Shown here piece by piece: positions 22,900 through 34,568 of a stretch of 64,000 bases of DNA (position 1 is its first letter; every line of letters starts with the position of its first letter). The notes under the pieces are model-generated. The model was not told where the DNA came from, did no database searches, and saw only the letters and a program-made list of their open reading frames with translations. Made by a program: the position numbers and the translations under genes. This DNA comes from Cycas panzhihuaensis (taxonomy: Eukaryota > Cycadophyta), in NCBI GenBank assembly GCA_023213395.1, contig CM041465.1:151845741-151909740 (forward strand). The letters are read 5' to 3'.

Positions 22900-25440
22900 G
22901 TCTTAGTAAGTGTGGGGATTTCTGGAGGAGGGACTTCTAGAGGATGATCAAGATGAAGAGTAGAAGAAGAAGTACTTATTGCTTCTTTAGCTGCTTGGGA
23001 CTGGGTAAAGGCATATAAGGGTATGGTCTTAAGCATTTGAATAACTCTCTTTCCCTTGTTTTGGGATTGAGAGGGAGAAGGAGTTTGGTGGTTGGGAGAA
23101 CTAGAAGAAGAGGAAGAGTTCCTTACACCCTTTCCTTTAGCTTGCGCGGGGCAAGGGTTGGGAGATCTTCCTCTATTTTGGTTGCCCTTTCATTGGGTGT
23201 TGCAATTGTATTCCCTATATTTGGGGAAAGGATCCTTATGGATGAGTTGGTCTAGATTAGATCTAGACAGCCATTTAGGGGAAGATTCACATTGTAGGGA
23301 AGCTTTAGGGTGCTAAGAACTACATTGTGAGTCTGCATAAAAGCATTCCCCATAAACGAAACACCATTTCTTCTCTAAGGAAGAAGCCATCTTCCTTGTT
23401 TGAGAACGCTGGGTATTATCACCCTTGGGGGTGCAGCTTAAGAAGTTTGATGAATATGTTTGTGAGAAGTGGGTAATGGAGGGGCTTGGAGTTTAAGCTC
23501 CTTCATCGTATATTTGAAAGAACGTATAGCGGAGGTTAAGGGGTCCAACGTCTTTTCTATCAGATAAGATAAAGACCTAGGAGGTTGTTATATTTTTGTA
23601 TCACGAGGTGGAGGAGGTACCTCATGCCATTGTGAGGACCTAAGAGGCTTCTTAAGACCTGCTTAGATCTTAATGGCCTCAAGAGCCAAGCACTTGTCTA
23701 TGGTGAAGTCACATGTTGTCACCCCCATTTTGAGGACTTCAACATGGACTTTAGGGTGAAGGGCATTAATAAAGAGATCTCTCTTTAACTCCTCATGTAA
23801 GGTTGCCTTTATGGAGTGGAGAAGATCGTGGAAGCATCTCACAAAGTCACGATTCATCTGATTGTGACCTTGTTTAAGAGATAGGAGAGCCTTCATTCCA
23901 CTCTCGAAGGGATGAGCTACATCAAAATAATTGACGAATTCGTCAACGAGTTGTTAGAATGAGTGGATAGAGTGTGAGAGAAGGTGATAGAACTATTTAA
24001 GGGCATCACCTTAGAAAGAGCATGGAAAAAGTTTCATTAGGATATGGTTGTACACCCAATAATTGATGCATGTTATGGAAAAACTTCTAACGTGCTTCGT
24101 TGGGTCTTGCGAAGAGGTCTCATCGAATTTGGGCACCTCACGAGGGTGAGGCGGTAAGTTAGTTCTCAGCACCTCAATGGATAGAGGGGTTGATCTATAA
24201 TCCATGAAGGGGCATGCCCTTGATTGGACCATAGGATCAACAAAAGATGGAGGAGGAGGTGGGCAAGGTTGCCCAAATCCTCCTTGGGAGACTTGGTTTG
24301 GAAGGGGATACATGCTTCCTTCCATTTGATAGGAGGGAATAAATCCCTCATTTGAAGGGATTGGAAAAGGAGCAGGTGGATATGAGGGATCCATTCCTCC
24401 TTGAGGATATGCCCCTTGTTGAAAGGGGACTTGAGCAGGGATGCCTTGGGAGGCGGCTTGCCCTCCTTGCGAAGGCGTCACATAAGAAGGAGAGTAAGGC
24501 AATGGAATACAAGGCTATAGAATTAGATTTTACCCATATGAGCCATGTGTAGGTGGTATGATACCATACAGATGCAAAGGATCTACTCCATAAACAGGAA
24601 GAGGATTCCCTTTACCATGCCCCTATGTTTAGGAAGTATATCTTGGGGGCACATAAAGGGAAGGATCCCTAGGTTGATCTTGGGTATGCATGGGGATTGG
24701 TCCCACACAACTAGAAGTAGGGGTATGCACAGGTCCCCCAGATCTAACATGAGGAGGATATGCTATAGTGAGTTGGGGCATAGTTTTTTGGCTAGAGGGA
24801 GGCATACTCAACCCAAGTTAGGAAGAGGGTATGCCTTGGGTGGTCCCTAAGGAACATGGATCATAAAGAGAAGAAGATACAATGAGAGATGCCCTCATTA
24901 TTGGTAAGGGAGTTAAATGGGATGGACGAGGAAGTGCAGACGTGGAAGAAGGAAATACTATTCTTCATAGGATATTATCAAATCACTTAGGATGTGATTA
25001 GAGGCTAGCGACTTGGAAGCACTAGTTAAGGGCTTCCACCACATCTACGAGAGAGGTATCCGCCTGGCCATATAAGGTTGATGGGTCCTCATATAAGGCA
25101 GACCCTATGGGTTAGTCCTCATGAGGATTGCCACCAGGGTGATGATATTCCAAGGGAGAAGATGCTTCCACCTCATGGGTAGAGAGGTGGTGGACTTGTA
25201 GGTACTCTTGATCACCCGGATAAAAGATAGGGTCCTCACCCTCTTGGATGGGCCCTTAGAAAGAAGTGGGTGGTTGGTAGGACTCAGATATGTAGGTGTG
25301 AACTACCTAATCCAAAGGAAATCCTTCCATGGTCAAATCAGAATCTGATGATGGAAGTGGATGGTAAGGTAAGTCTTCCAATGAAGTAGGAAGGCCTCAT
25401 AAACAACGAGAGAAACATCACATACAAGTCTCTCCTAAAG
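22900..25440 (-). pseudogene. gag: Tat-1 gag region (broken)
   Basis: Two clear pieces remain. The 163-codon frame 24502-24011 starts with a Pro/Gln/Gly-rich segment (SQGGQAASQGIPAQVPFQ), then enters the capsid fold with REVPKFDETSSQDPTKHV. The 77-codon frame 23896-23663 gives MKALLSLKQGHNQMNRDFVR and HEELKRDLFINALHP, typical of the retrotransposon gag family. Upstream text to about 25440 and the linker to 22900 (KGNQNRGRSPNP-like) are only recognisable by following stops. No CCHC knuckle was found. It would build the particle. Confidence 0.75.
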
Positions 25441-25449
25441 ATTACAAGA

Positions 25450-26500
25450 TGATCCAGGAGGATCTACCATATGTTTACAGGATGTGGAAAATGCTAGGCA
25501 TTGGTATAACTGAAAGAGATATGGCCAAATGGTATCAAAATTATATAAAATTTTGCGTAAAGGTAGAATACACATCCCACTAGATGTGTACAAAAGATGG
25601 GGTTTAGAAAATATCATTTGATTAGAGTTCAAGCCTTGTTTTACATAAAAGTAATCCCACAACTAGCAAAAAAAAATAGCAAATACATATTATTATTAAA
25701 TGAATAAAAATATAGTCAAATGACATCTAAATAAGCTAAACTTTTGAGGAAGGGGAGGAGACATGCATTCCTATACATGTACCAAAGCTTAGCTAAATTG
25801 GAGTCTGTTAAGGTTAGTTACAAGCTACAATTTTTAAGGATTACATGAAGGCCACTTGGACAACAGAAAAACAACAAATATATATTATAATTAAATGAAT
25901 AAAAATGTAGTCCAATGACATCCAAATGAGCTAAAATTTTGAGGAAGTTGAGGGGACATTATTCCTATATGTGTACCAAATTTGAGCTAAACTGGAGTTA
26001 GTTAAGATTAGTTACAAGCTACAATTTTTTAAGCATTGCATGAAGGCCACTTGGATAACATGCATTCTGGTGATTAGTGGTTATACTTGCATGATTGCCA
26101 CTTGTTAAACATGTAATTTTGGTTTCTTTCTATAAATTGAGCTCTATTATGGGTTGGAGAGGTGGTTCTTAGAGACTTGACTTGGGAAGCATCCTTGGAG
26201 AAGCATTTTGGAGGGTTGGAGTCCCCCTTATGGTATAATTGTATCATTTATTCCTTGTAATTTTACCATTCTTTTGCTATTTGATTTCTCCACCATTAAA
26301 TAGAGATTTTCATAGTTTAATAAAAGTATTACTCCTCATACTTTTGGATCAATGTCAAGAATAAATAATTTGGTGTAGAATCTCCTTTCATGGGCTCATT
26401 GTTATTTTGATGTTATTGAGATTTCTACACTAACTCCCAAGATCTCAAGGAGAAAAGGTTGATAATTAACTTCTTCACCAACTAAGCTCTTTTGGGATTA
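25450..26500 (+). repeat. Gyp-A 5' LTR
   Basis: It starts TGATCCAGGAGG and ends GGGATTA (partner GGGATCA). It holds two tandem copies of a 195-bp unit beginning caaatacatatt at 25680 and caaatatatatt at 25875. Confidence 0.93.
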
Positions 26501-26505
26501 TATTT

Positions 26506-26518
26506 TGGTATCAGAGCC
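26506..26518 (+). promoter_or_regulatory. Gyp-A primer-binding site (initiator Met tRNA)
   Basis: tggtatcagagcc is a perfect match to the plant initiator-Met tRNA 3' end complement, five bases after the LTR. Confidence 0.9.
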
Positions 26519-26633
26519 TATGATCTTTGTTGTAGGGACTTGAACGGTACAAACAAGGAAAGGATACAAAGAGAAAGGTGAAGACTTTCTTGTGTTGCAA
26601 TCACTAAGAAGACAAAGAAAGAATCCAAGCACC

Positions 26634-27510
26634 ATGGCTGAAAAAGAAGATGGAGAAATTAGATTTGAAAAGCTTGAGAAGAACGTAGAAACCTTGATGC
26701 AAATGATGACCCAACTTCTACCTCTAGTCAAGGGAAAAGGCAAAGAGAAGGAAGTTGAAGGAGGATCCACATATGACCACAACCATGAAGAGGAAGAGGA
26801 GGAGACCTTAAAGCACTCTTTTGAAGAAAGCAAGGGTACTTTATCTCATCAACCCTTCAAGGTGGAGGCAACGTTGGATATTCCAACTTATGATGGAGAG
26901 GTAAATGCTAAAAAGTTGGACCATTAGTTGGATCAACTTGAAACCTACTTCACAATTTATACTTATAGTAATGCTCAAAAGCTTTCATTTGCTAGGCTCA
27001 AGTTGTGTAAACATGCATTGACATGGTGGAATGCATATTTGAAGACTCATGATGTATCTTCTTTTTCATGGATGGATTTTAAGAAAATAATAAAGAAGCA
27101 ATTCTACCCCATAGGTCATGAGGAAGACCAATGGATCACTTGGCAATATTTACACCAAGGGAGAGGTGTAAGTGTCCAAGACTATATTTCTTTATTTTTT
27201 AGGCATGGCATGCTACTTGGTATTAATATGGATGAACATGTCACTCTTATGAAATTCATTGGAGGATTACATGAATATATAAGGAAGGAACTAAGACTTT
27301 TTAAGGTTCAATCCATTGGAGAAGCAAGTAGAATGGCTATGGCAATAGAAAGTAAAAGCAAGAAATCTACATTCATATCTAAAGATTCTACTTTTACATC
27401 TAATAAGTATGAAAAGAATCCTAAATTGCACTCATCTAAAAGGCAAGAAGGAAAGAAGAAAAGAACTAATTTTGTTAAAAGTTCTAACTATTGTGAGCAT
27501 TGTGATATTA
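26634..27510 (+). pseudogene. gag: Gyp-A gag
   Basis: The ATG at 26634 begins MAEKEDGEIRFEKLEKNVET, then a Lys/Glu-rich linker (KGKGKEKEVEGG) and the capsid fold (SFARLKLCKHALTWWNAYL, KKQFYPIGHE, SVQDYISLFFRH). One stop, TAG at 26925, is TGG in Gyp-B. The product forms the particle. The frame runs through the deletion junction at 27511 straight into RNase H, after the first half of the knuckle (CEHCDI). Apart from the single stop it is nearly open to 27585. Confidence 0.9.
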
Positions 27511-28010
27511 GTGGAAATGTGATGGGAGCTATCCTTATTCAAGATGGGAAGCCTATTGCTTACCATTCAGAAGTCTTCACCCCTTAAGTGAAGAACTACC
27601 TAACATATGATCGAGAAATGTTTGCACTTCATCAAGCATGTAAGCATTGGAGGTCATACTTACTCAGAAAAGAGGTTGTAGTTCATACCAATCATAAGCC
27701 TCTTCAATTTTTATAAACCTAAAGTAAATTACAACAAGCAAGACACATGAAGTGAATGAGTTATTTACAACAATTCAATATTGTAATTAAGTACAAAAAG
27801 GGATCTAATAACAAAATTGCTGATATGTTATCTAGACCACCTTATTCCACTTCTTCTTCTACTTTTGTTTATAGTTCTCTTATGAGTTTGCAGGTGGAGA
27901 CAATGCATCATAAAGAGTACAAAGACTTGTACCATGAAGATGAAGCTTTGAGGGAAGAATTAGAGAACTTAGCGAAAGGAAGACCTTCCTAGCTTGCTTG
28001 GAAGGATGGT
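27511..28010 (+). pseudogene. Gyp-A RNase H, fused in frame to gag
   Basis: The deletion joins gag to RNase H in frame: CDISGNVMGAILIQDGKPIA. RNase H continues with AYHSEVFTP, ALHQACKHWRSYLL and KYKKGSNNKIADMLSRPP. Stops at 27585, 27714, 27720, 27753 and 27990 are sense codons in Gyp-B. The catalytic Asp that would precede the junction in the DASG block is lost, since the junction begins at its SGN. So it could not act as RNase H even if repaired. Confidence 0.88.
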
Positions 28011-29350
28011 CTACTTTTCAAAGGGAAGCAGCTCTATGTTCCATCAAAAGGAGACAAGATCAAGTGGCTTAGAGAAGCCCATACTTCTAAAGTAGCTGGT
28101 CACTTTGGTATAGAGAAGACTTTAGCAAACTTGAGAAGATATGTTGTATGTCCAAAAATGCAAAATGATGTAAAAAAATATGTAAAAGGATGTGTAATGT
28201 GTAATACTTCTAAGCCTTCTTTTAGAAAATTAGGATTGTATACACCACTTTCTATTCCCACTAGACCTTGGGAAAGTAACTCCATTGATTTCTTAGGGGG
28301 ACTTCCCATGACTAGGAAGGGACATGATTATCTCTTTGTTGTTGTAAATAGGTTCAGTAAAATGATATGTCTAATACCTTGTAAGAAGACAATCACAGGT
28401 ACAGGAGCAGCTGAGTTATTCTTCGAGCATGTATGGAAGAATTTTGGCTTGCCTTCTTCCATCATTTCAGATCGGGACACTCGATTCCTTTCATCATTTT
28501 GGAAGTCACTATGGGAGATGATGGATACCAAATTGAAGAGGAGTACAGGTTTCCATCCTCAAACAGGTGGACAAACCGAAGTAGTGAATAGAACTTTAGT
28601 ACATTTATTGAGGGGATACAATTCCAAGCATCCAAAGACTTGGGATGAATCATTGGCTTTTCTACAATTTGCATTTAATAGAGTAATGCATGCATCACAC
28701 TCTAAAGCACCTTTTTAAGTTTGTTTGGGATACTTACCTCAAATTTCGTTTGACTTAGAGTTTTCCATGCAAGCTAAGGAAGGATCCGTCAAAGAGAAGG
28801 AGGAGCATGACAAGGCTTTAAGATACTTGGAGAAGATCTAGAGAGTCCACAAAGAAGTACATGATCAACTTCTAAGGACTCAACAAAAGTACAAAGAAAA
28901 ACATGACAAGAATAGGCAAGAGTGTACTTTTCAAGAAGGAGATTTAGTATGGTTATATTTGAGCAAGGAGAGGTTAAAAGGAGAAGGCAAGAAACTCAAA
29001 CCTATAAGGTATGGACCATTCAAGATTTTGAGAAAAGTAGGTGGCAATGCTTTCCAACTTGATCTTCCACCCTATATGCAAATATAATCAGTAGTAAATG
29101 CTGAATACTTAAAACTCTTTGAGCCCTCCATGCTAGATGAGGAACAAGACCAGCTCACTTTACCTTCAGTTGATGATTTGTATTTGGAAAGTGAGGAGCC
29201 TCTCAAGGAAGATTATATCTTGGAGAGAAAATCTACCAAAACAAAACATAAGACACATGAATCTTTTAGGATTAGAGTAGCAGGGCAATTACCTAGTAAG
29301 GCTAAGTGGTTTAGTAGGAAACAAGGAGAACAACACTTCCCCCATATCTA
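28011..29350 (+). pseudogene. Gyp-A integrase and C-terminal tail
   Basis: The zinc-binding half reads HTSKVAGHFGIEKTL then CVMCNTSKPSF. The core is open for 195 codons (28131-28718): first Asp in SIDFLGGLP, second in ISDRDTRFL, Glu in GGQTEVVNRTL, so the DDE triad is complete. The C-terminal domain follows after a stop at 28717 (EGDLVWLYLSKERL, RYGPFKILRKVG) with later stops. A tail at 29130-29351 ends in AKWFSRKQGEQHFPHI, possibly a worn chromodomain, though I cannot confirm that. It would integrate cDNA. Confidence 0.88.
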
Positions 29351-29381
29351 ATTCTAAGCCAAACAGGAGTTGGCTATTTTC

Positions 29382-29398
29382 CAAGGAAGGGGTAGCCA
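29382..29398 (+). promoter_or_regulatory. Gyp-A polypurine tract
   Basis: caaggaaggggtagcca abuts the 3' LTR and matches the same site in Gyp-B with one change. Confidence 0.8.
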
Positions 29399-30426
29399 TG
29401 ATCTAAGAGGATCTACCATATGTTTACAGGATGTGGAAAATGCTAGGCATTGGAATAACTAAAAGAGATATAGCCAGATGGTATCAAAATTATATGAAAT
29501 TTTATGTGACGGTAGAATACACATCCCACTAGATGTTTGCAAAAGGTGGGGTTCAGAAAATATCATTTGATTAGAGTTCAAGCTTTATTTTTCATAAAAT
29601 TAATCCCACAGCTAGCAGAAAAAATAACAAATACATATTATTATTAAATGAATAAAAATATAGGCCAATGACATATGTAGAGTATACATATGTTCCTATA
29701 GATGTACCAAATTTTAGCCAAATTGGAGTCCGTTAAGGTTAGTTACAAGCCGTAACTTTTAAGGATTTCATGAAGGCCACTTGGATAGCAGAAAAATAAC
29801 AAATATATATTATAATTAAATGAATAAAAATATAGCCAAATGACATTAAAATGATCTAAAATTTTGAGGAAGTAGAGGGGACATGCGTTCCTATATGTGT
29901 ACCAAATTTTAGATAAATTGGAGTCAATTAAGATCAGTTATAATCTACAACATTTTAAGCATTGCATGAAGGCCACTTGGATAACATGCATTCTGGTGAT
30001 TAGTGGTTATACTTGCATGATTGCCACTTGTTAAACATGAAATTTTGGTTTCTTTCTATAAATTGAGCCATATTATAGGTTGGAGAGGTGGTTCTTGGAG
30101 ACTTGACTTGGGAAGCATCCTTGGAGAAGCATTTTGGAGGGTTAGAGTCCCCCTTATGGTATAATTGTATCATTTATTCCTTGTAATTTTACCATTCTTT
30201 TGCTAGTTGATTTCTCCACCATTAAATGGAGATTTTCATAGTTTAATAAAAGTATTACTCCTCATACTTTTGGATCAATGTCAAGAATAAATGATTTGGT
30301 GTAGAATTTCCTTTCATAGGCTTATTATTGTTTTGATGTTATTGAGATTTCTACACTAACTCCCAGGATCTCAAGGAGAAAAGGTTGATAATTAACTTGT
30401 TCACCAACTAAGCTCTTTTGGGATCA
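29399..30426 (+). repeat. Gyp-A 3' LTR
   Basis: It starts TGATCTAAGAGG and ends GGGATCA. Diagnostic bases shared only with the Gyp-A 5' LTR (gtggaaaatgctagg) separate this insertion from Gyp-B (gcagaaaattctagg), so both LTRs belong to one insertion. Confidence 0.93.
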
Positions 30427-30431
30427 GAAGA

Positions 30432-30565
30432 AAAAAGAGATAGTGAGATGACAAGCATTGGGAGTTGTCCAACAAATTGAGGAAGGCTACTAAAAGGTGG
30501 GTAGCACCAACAATTCAAGGAGATAAATTAAACCCTTACTAGCGAGTCCCTAGTATGGTCACAAG
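30432..30565 (-). promoter_or_regulatory. Tat-1 leader with a likely primer-binding site
   Basis: Just inside the 5' LTR the minus strand reads ttgtgaccatactaggga (30564-30547). It matches at 12 of 18 bases the primer site tggcgactctgctgggga that I recall for Tat/Ogre elements; most differences are C/T or G/A. It is not the initiator-Met site of the copia elements. The leader is interrupted by Gyp-A and continues below 25445. Confidence 0.45.
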
Positions 30566-33500
30566 TGGAATTGCACCTCTAGGGGGATCACTAGACTTAG
30601 GTGAGATCAAGCCAACATAACTAACAGTTTTATGACTACAGACCTATAAGAGCAAGGGAAAGAGATCACCCACAAAAGGTGTCTGTGCATCAGAACGTAG
30701 GTTCAAGGACCCACAAATGGCGCACAAACTCCTTTTCTGGTAATAATACCTCTTTGATTCAAAGTTGGAAGTGAGAGAGGGATCTCCTCAGTTTCTCAAG
30801 TAACCTAAAAAAGGACCCTTCCATCCTAGATGGCTAAAGGAGGGAGGAGAAAGCAAAGGTACACCTCTTCTTATGAAGAGGTGATGGGTGAAGTAGGCCT
30901 TAACAGAAAAGGAATGGGCCTTATGCGTAGGCCTAAGGTGGCTGGCAGCGTGAGTAAGCAAAAGGGGAGTTAGATCAATAAACTAAGTGTAAGCTAAAGA
31001 GTGGAACGAAGGAAAGTCTTACTGGTAGGAAGAAAAGGTGACCTTGAGAGGAGGTACTTGTAAATCACCACACTTAAGAAGGTTCTAGTTGTGGGAGGTA
31101 AGCAAAGTATGTTACTTAGATGTTTTTTCCATTATGTGATAAGGAGATGTGGAGTGCAAGGTATCGTGTTTATGTTTATTCCTTTTAAATACAAGAAATA
31201 AACCTTGAAGGAAATAATATACTCTCTCTCTCTTCTTTCCTAAGCATGGCCTCACTCTCTTTATCTTTTACATGTAAGGAAAGAAAAGAGGAAAAGTAAG
31301 TTGTTAAGAAAAAAAAAGAGCACAAGCGAGACATGCGAATATACCTAATGATATGCAAGGGGGAGACGAAATTCACATGGATGAATGCCCAACCCACCTT
31401 GCCTAAACCCTAGTGGGAGCAAAGGTTTAGATGGAGGGAGAAACAAGTGAGTGTGTGCGTAAAAGGAGAAGCATCTATTGGTGTAAACTAACTAACCCCT
31501 CACTGTGCAATCTAAATGAGTAGGCAGAAGCAACCAATAGAGTACAAAGTAATACAATCTTTTTATCTTTTGTGTTTGGAAGCATAAAAGGGCAGAGTGA
31601 AAGGAAAGTATAGGAAAGATAAGGTGGGGAGATGTACCCAAGAACTTGGCGATTGGTGTAGCATCACCCTCACTTCTTCAATAACCCCAACCCTTCTCCT
31701 TGTCGCAGGTGCTATAGTGAAAGGATGCCAGTGGAAAGGGGACTTCCTTACCTTCCCCCAAGACTAAAATGAAAAGAAGTTGTAAGGAAACATAAAAATA
31801 ATAAAATGCTTCTACTTATGATTTTAAAATGCCACAATGGTACTTATTAATCAAGAAAAGTATACCTAGGATGAAGACTTACGTTCGCTCCAACGCACGA
31901 GAGACCTGCATAATCAAAGTTGGACCTTTCCTAAGGGTCGCTAAACACATAAGGGAGTAAGTACATGCAAAGAAATACAGCTATATGCATATATCCCCTT
32001 TGAAAGAGGAGATAAAATAATGAACTTAACAAGTATATACTAAATGGAAAAAGAATATAACATTAATATTGTTCCTACTTTGCATGCACAATCAACAAGT
32101 GATGTGGGGAAGAGGGGGTGAAGAGGAAGAAAGTGGGTAGACTTGGAATAGCTAACCCTCCCAATCTAAATGCTCCACACATTCCCAAGCACCCAAGCTA
32201 AGAGCTATAGGGAGCAAGATGACTTAATAATAAGTGCAAGATGGTTTTCTGTAAGCAAAGACAAAGGTAACAAGGAAGTTGTAAAAATTGTAAATATTGC
32301 AAAAGATGCAAAGTGTAACTTTTGCAAGTTTTTGTAGGGGGTAGCCCTAAAATAAAAAAAGGTATGAGATAGGGCTAAAAACCAGGTTATGTATGATCCT
32401 TGATGGCTAGTTGCAGACATAGCAAGGGGTTATATATGCTACTACCAGTAGAAATCCTCACCTCAATGATTTCTTGGGTAAACAAGGAAGTTACAAAAGA
32501 GGAAAAGGGAAGGAGAGAAGGGGCCTGCCTTTGAGGAGAAGGCGTGTGGGTGAAGAACCCCGCCTAAGACTCCTTTCACTCTCCATGCATCTCTTTTCCC
32601 ACTGCCTCCTTGAGAAGACCTAAAGAAAAGTAGGAGGAGGAAGTGTACAAGCAAGCAAGAAGGAGGGTTTGCCTCCCAACATAATAGAAAAGAGAAGGAA
32701 AACTTCTTACAAGAAAGACTAATAGGAAAACACTTTTGCTGTGCAAAAGAAAGGTGAAAACAACTCTAAAAATACCTGGTAAAGGCAGATCTATAGTAGA
32801 CCTACTTGGCAAACTAAGTGAGGGGAAGAATCCCTTTGGGGTTGCTCGATAAAACCCCTGTAGTGCAACATAAAGGGAGTGAAACCTAGGAGGATGATGA
32901 TGCTTGGAGCTTGATGGGACACTTGGAGCATGACTCTGCCTTAGCCAACACTCCTACAGACTTGCAATTTACGTTTCCTGAGCTATAGGAGCTGCTAGCT
33001 AGAAGGTGGAGTGAGTACAACTGAGTTGAGACCTGTTTTAGAATTTTTTAGAGAAGAGAGGAGAGAAAAATGAGTGAGAGAGAGAGGAAATGAAGTAAAT
33101 TTTAGGTTTTTAAACCTAACCCTAGTTCAACGAGTGATTAGAGTTTGTCCTTAATAGGAATCAACTCATTGCAATATGGTAATTTTGTAATTAATACAAA
33201 ATTAACTATGGCCAGTTAAAAAAAGAGGCATAAGTAGTCACCCCACGACAAACTTAGTGGTACCATAAATTTTGCAGCGGTATTGTGAAGTTTACAGTGG
33301 TATGGCCAAAAGCAAGAAAAGAAGGAAAGTGGAGGAGCCTGGAAGCTTCCAAAAGGAGGGAATCCTAGACCCTAAGGGAGCATGTTGTAGTATCTAGGTA
33401 GCAATGAGGTTATGAGAACTAGAGAGACCACATCAAGTGGGAAATGATGGTCAAAGTCCCCCAAAAAGAGATAAAAGATACCTACGGGGTGATGACCAGG

Positions 33501-33829
33501 CCTAGGCAGAGCACTAGGGGCTATGTCACACCAATAAATGACATGATAAGGGTTGTAGGAGCTAGCGGTGCTTAGGGATATCATGGAAATGTAGCAGAGG
33601 GTTGTATAGCACCATAGGATATATATATCAGATTGTCATATGCTAAGTATCAATATGTAATATGAACAGGCAAATAATGCATAATGATCATATAGTCAAT
33701 CAATCAGAATGTAATACAGGTAAAGGGCCTAGATCAACCCTTTCTGAAATTGACAAAAGTAGAGATAAAGTCATACCTAAACTTACATGAGTCGAGTCAC
33801 CCATGTCCATTCCTGATAGCCAGGAAACA
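30566..33829 (-). repeat. Tat-1 5' LTR, 3264 bp
   Basis: It starts TGGAATT and ends GGAAACA on the plus strand, aligning with 10617-13836. It is 44 bp longer, partly from an extra copy of a short gtggta...aagttt motif near 33257-33305. Divergence from its partner is visible by eye throughout. Confidence 0.92.
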
Positions 33830-33834
33830 GACAT

Positions 33835-33922
33835 TATCACCTCAAATAACTCAAAATACCAATTATAGCATCAATATCTAAGTCATTTAAATATGTGAAT
33901 CTTAAACCTTATTATTAGATAG
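33835..33922 (+). pseudogene. Cop-3 GAG-pre-integrase piece
   Basis: Removing Tat-1 and one gacat joins 10616 to this piece. It reads LWHQYLSHLNMWILNL-like, the LWHxRxGH motif before copia integrase, with one stop. This confirms that Tat-1 landed inside Cop-3 pol. It then meets a putative solo LTR. Confidence 0.75.
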
Positions 33923-34568
33923 TGTGACAACAATATTTTGGAAGTAAAAAATTTGATAGGTTGCTAGTGTAGTTTCCCCCTCAAACTTCCACTAGGGAAT
34001 CTAAGAGGGATAGGAGCCCCTTGTAGTAGGGGGTGGAGGGGGAGCTAAACCCCCCTACAAAGAGGGGGTTCAAGGGTGGTATCCCTTGACCCAATAAGCT
34101 AGCACTATAAAATATACTAAATTATAAAGAGAATCAAGGTCGTTCATTTAAAATATCCTAGATTTGATAGTTGAGATTTATTCCTTGTATGACTCTCTTA
34201 TATAGCCCAATTTAGGGTGGTTTTTCATTATATTGATGGTATTTGATGTATTAGATATACTGTATTGAGTAGAGGTAGCTAGTTATTTTTGTTGTAAGCA
34301 TTTTACTGTAGATTATATATATTTCTCTATTCTTAGATAATAAAGATTGATACCTTTCCTGTGTGGATGTTTCTCTAGTATACTATTAGGGTTTTACCAT
34401 GTTATATCTGGTGTATATATGATGCTTTGGTTTTCTTATCTATTTATTGTATTATCTCTTGTTTAAGAACTTGTATGTTATATTTTAGTTTCAATTCCTA
34501 TAACTAGTTGTAAAATAGTTTAGATCTTGGTGGCAGTTTTTGGTTATTGGGACCTAGTTTTCTCAACA
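33923..34568. repeat. Putative solo LTR of another copia family
   Basis: It interrupts the Cop-3 reading between LNL and NGMVYGLP-like residues. It begins TGTGACAAC and ends TTTTCTCAACA. A GC-rich inverted segment (aggggg...cccccct) lies near 34010-34100. The end pattern with agggttttaccatg resembles plant copia LTRs. No clear 5-bp duplication was found and no second copy is in the window, so boundaries are provisional. Confidence 0.45.

Larger units (their letters stand above)
25450..30426 (+). mobile_element. Gyp-A: Ty3/gypsy element with internal deletion
   Basis: Two LTRs of 1051 and 1028 bp flank it, and target duplications caaga (25445-25449) and gaaga (30427-30431) match at four of five bases. 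Order is LTR, initiator-Met primer site, gag, RNase H, integrase, purine tract, LTR. Compared with Gyp-B it lacks exactly 1740 bp covering the zinc knuckle, protease and RT. It is inserted in the untranslated start of Tat-1. It is therefore a non-autonomous deletion derivative, not able to make cDNA with its own enzymes. Confidence 0.95.
10617..33829 (-). mobile_element. Tat-1: giant Ty3/gypsy (Tat/Ogre-like) element
   Basis: Two direct 3.2-kb LTRs bound it, with a perfect duplication gacat at 10612-10616 and 33830-33834. Genes run right to left: gag, protease, RT, RNase H, integrase, then a long extra region with a second RNase H-like domain. Without the nested Gyp-A it is about 18.2 kb. The RT (NNACPKDNFLLP), protease (DYNLLLGHPWL) and integrase (PWPFSQWGLDLIG) signatures are those of the plant Tat clade, known for very large elements. 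It lies in the pol gene of Cop-3. All genes carry stops and the RT catalytic Asp pair is damaged. Confidence 0.93.

Noticed and set aside
26498-26833. Minus-strand 111-codon ORF
   Set aside because: Opposite Gyp-A gag; it reflects the purine-rich gag start and recurs opposite Gyp-B for the same reason.
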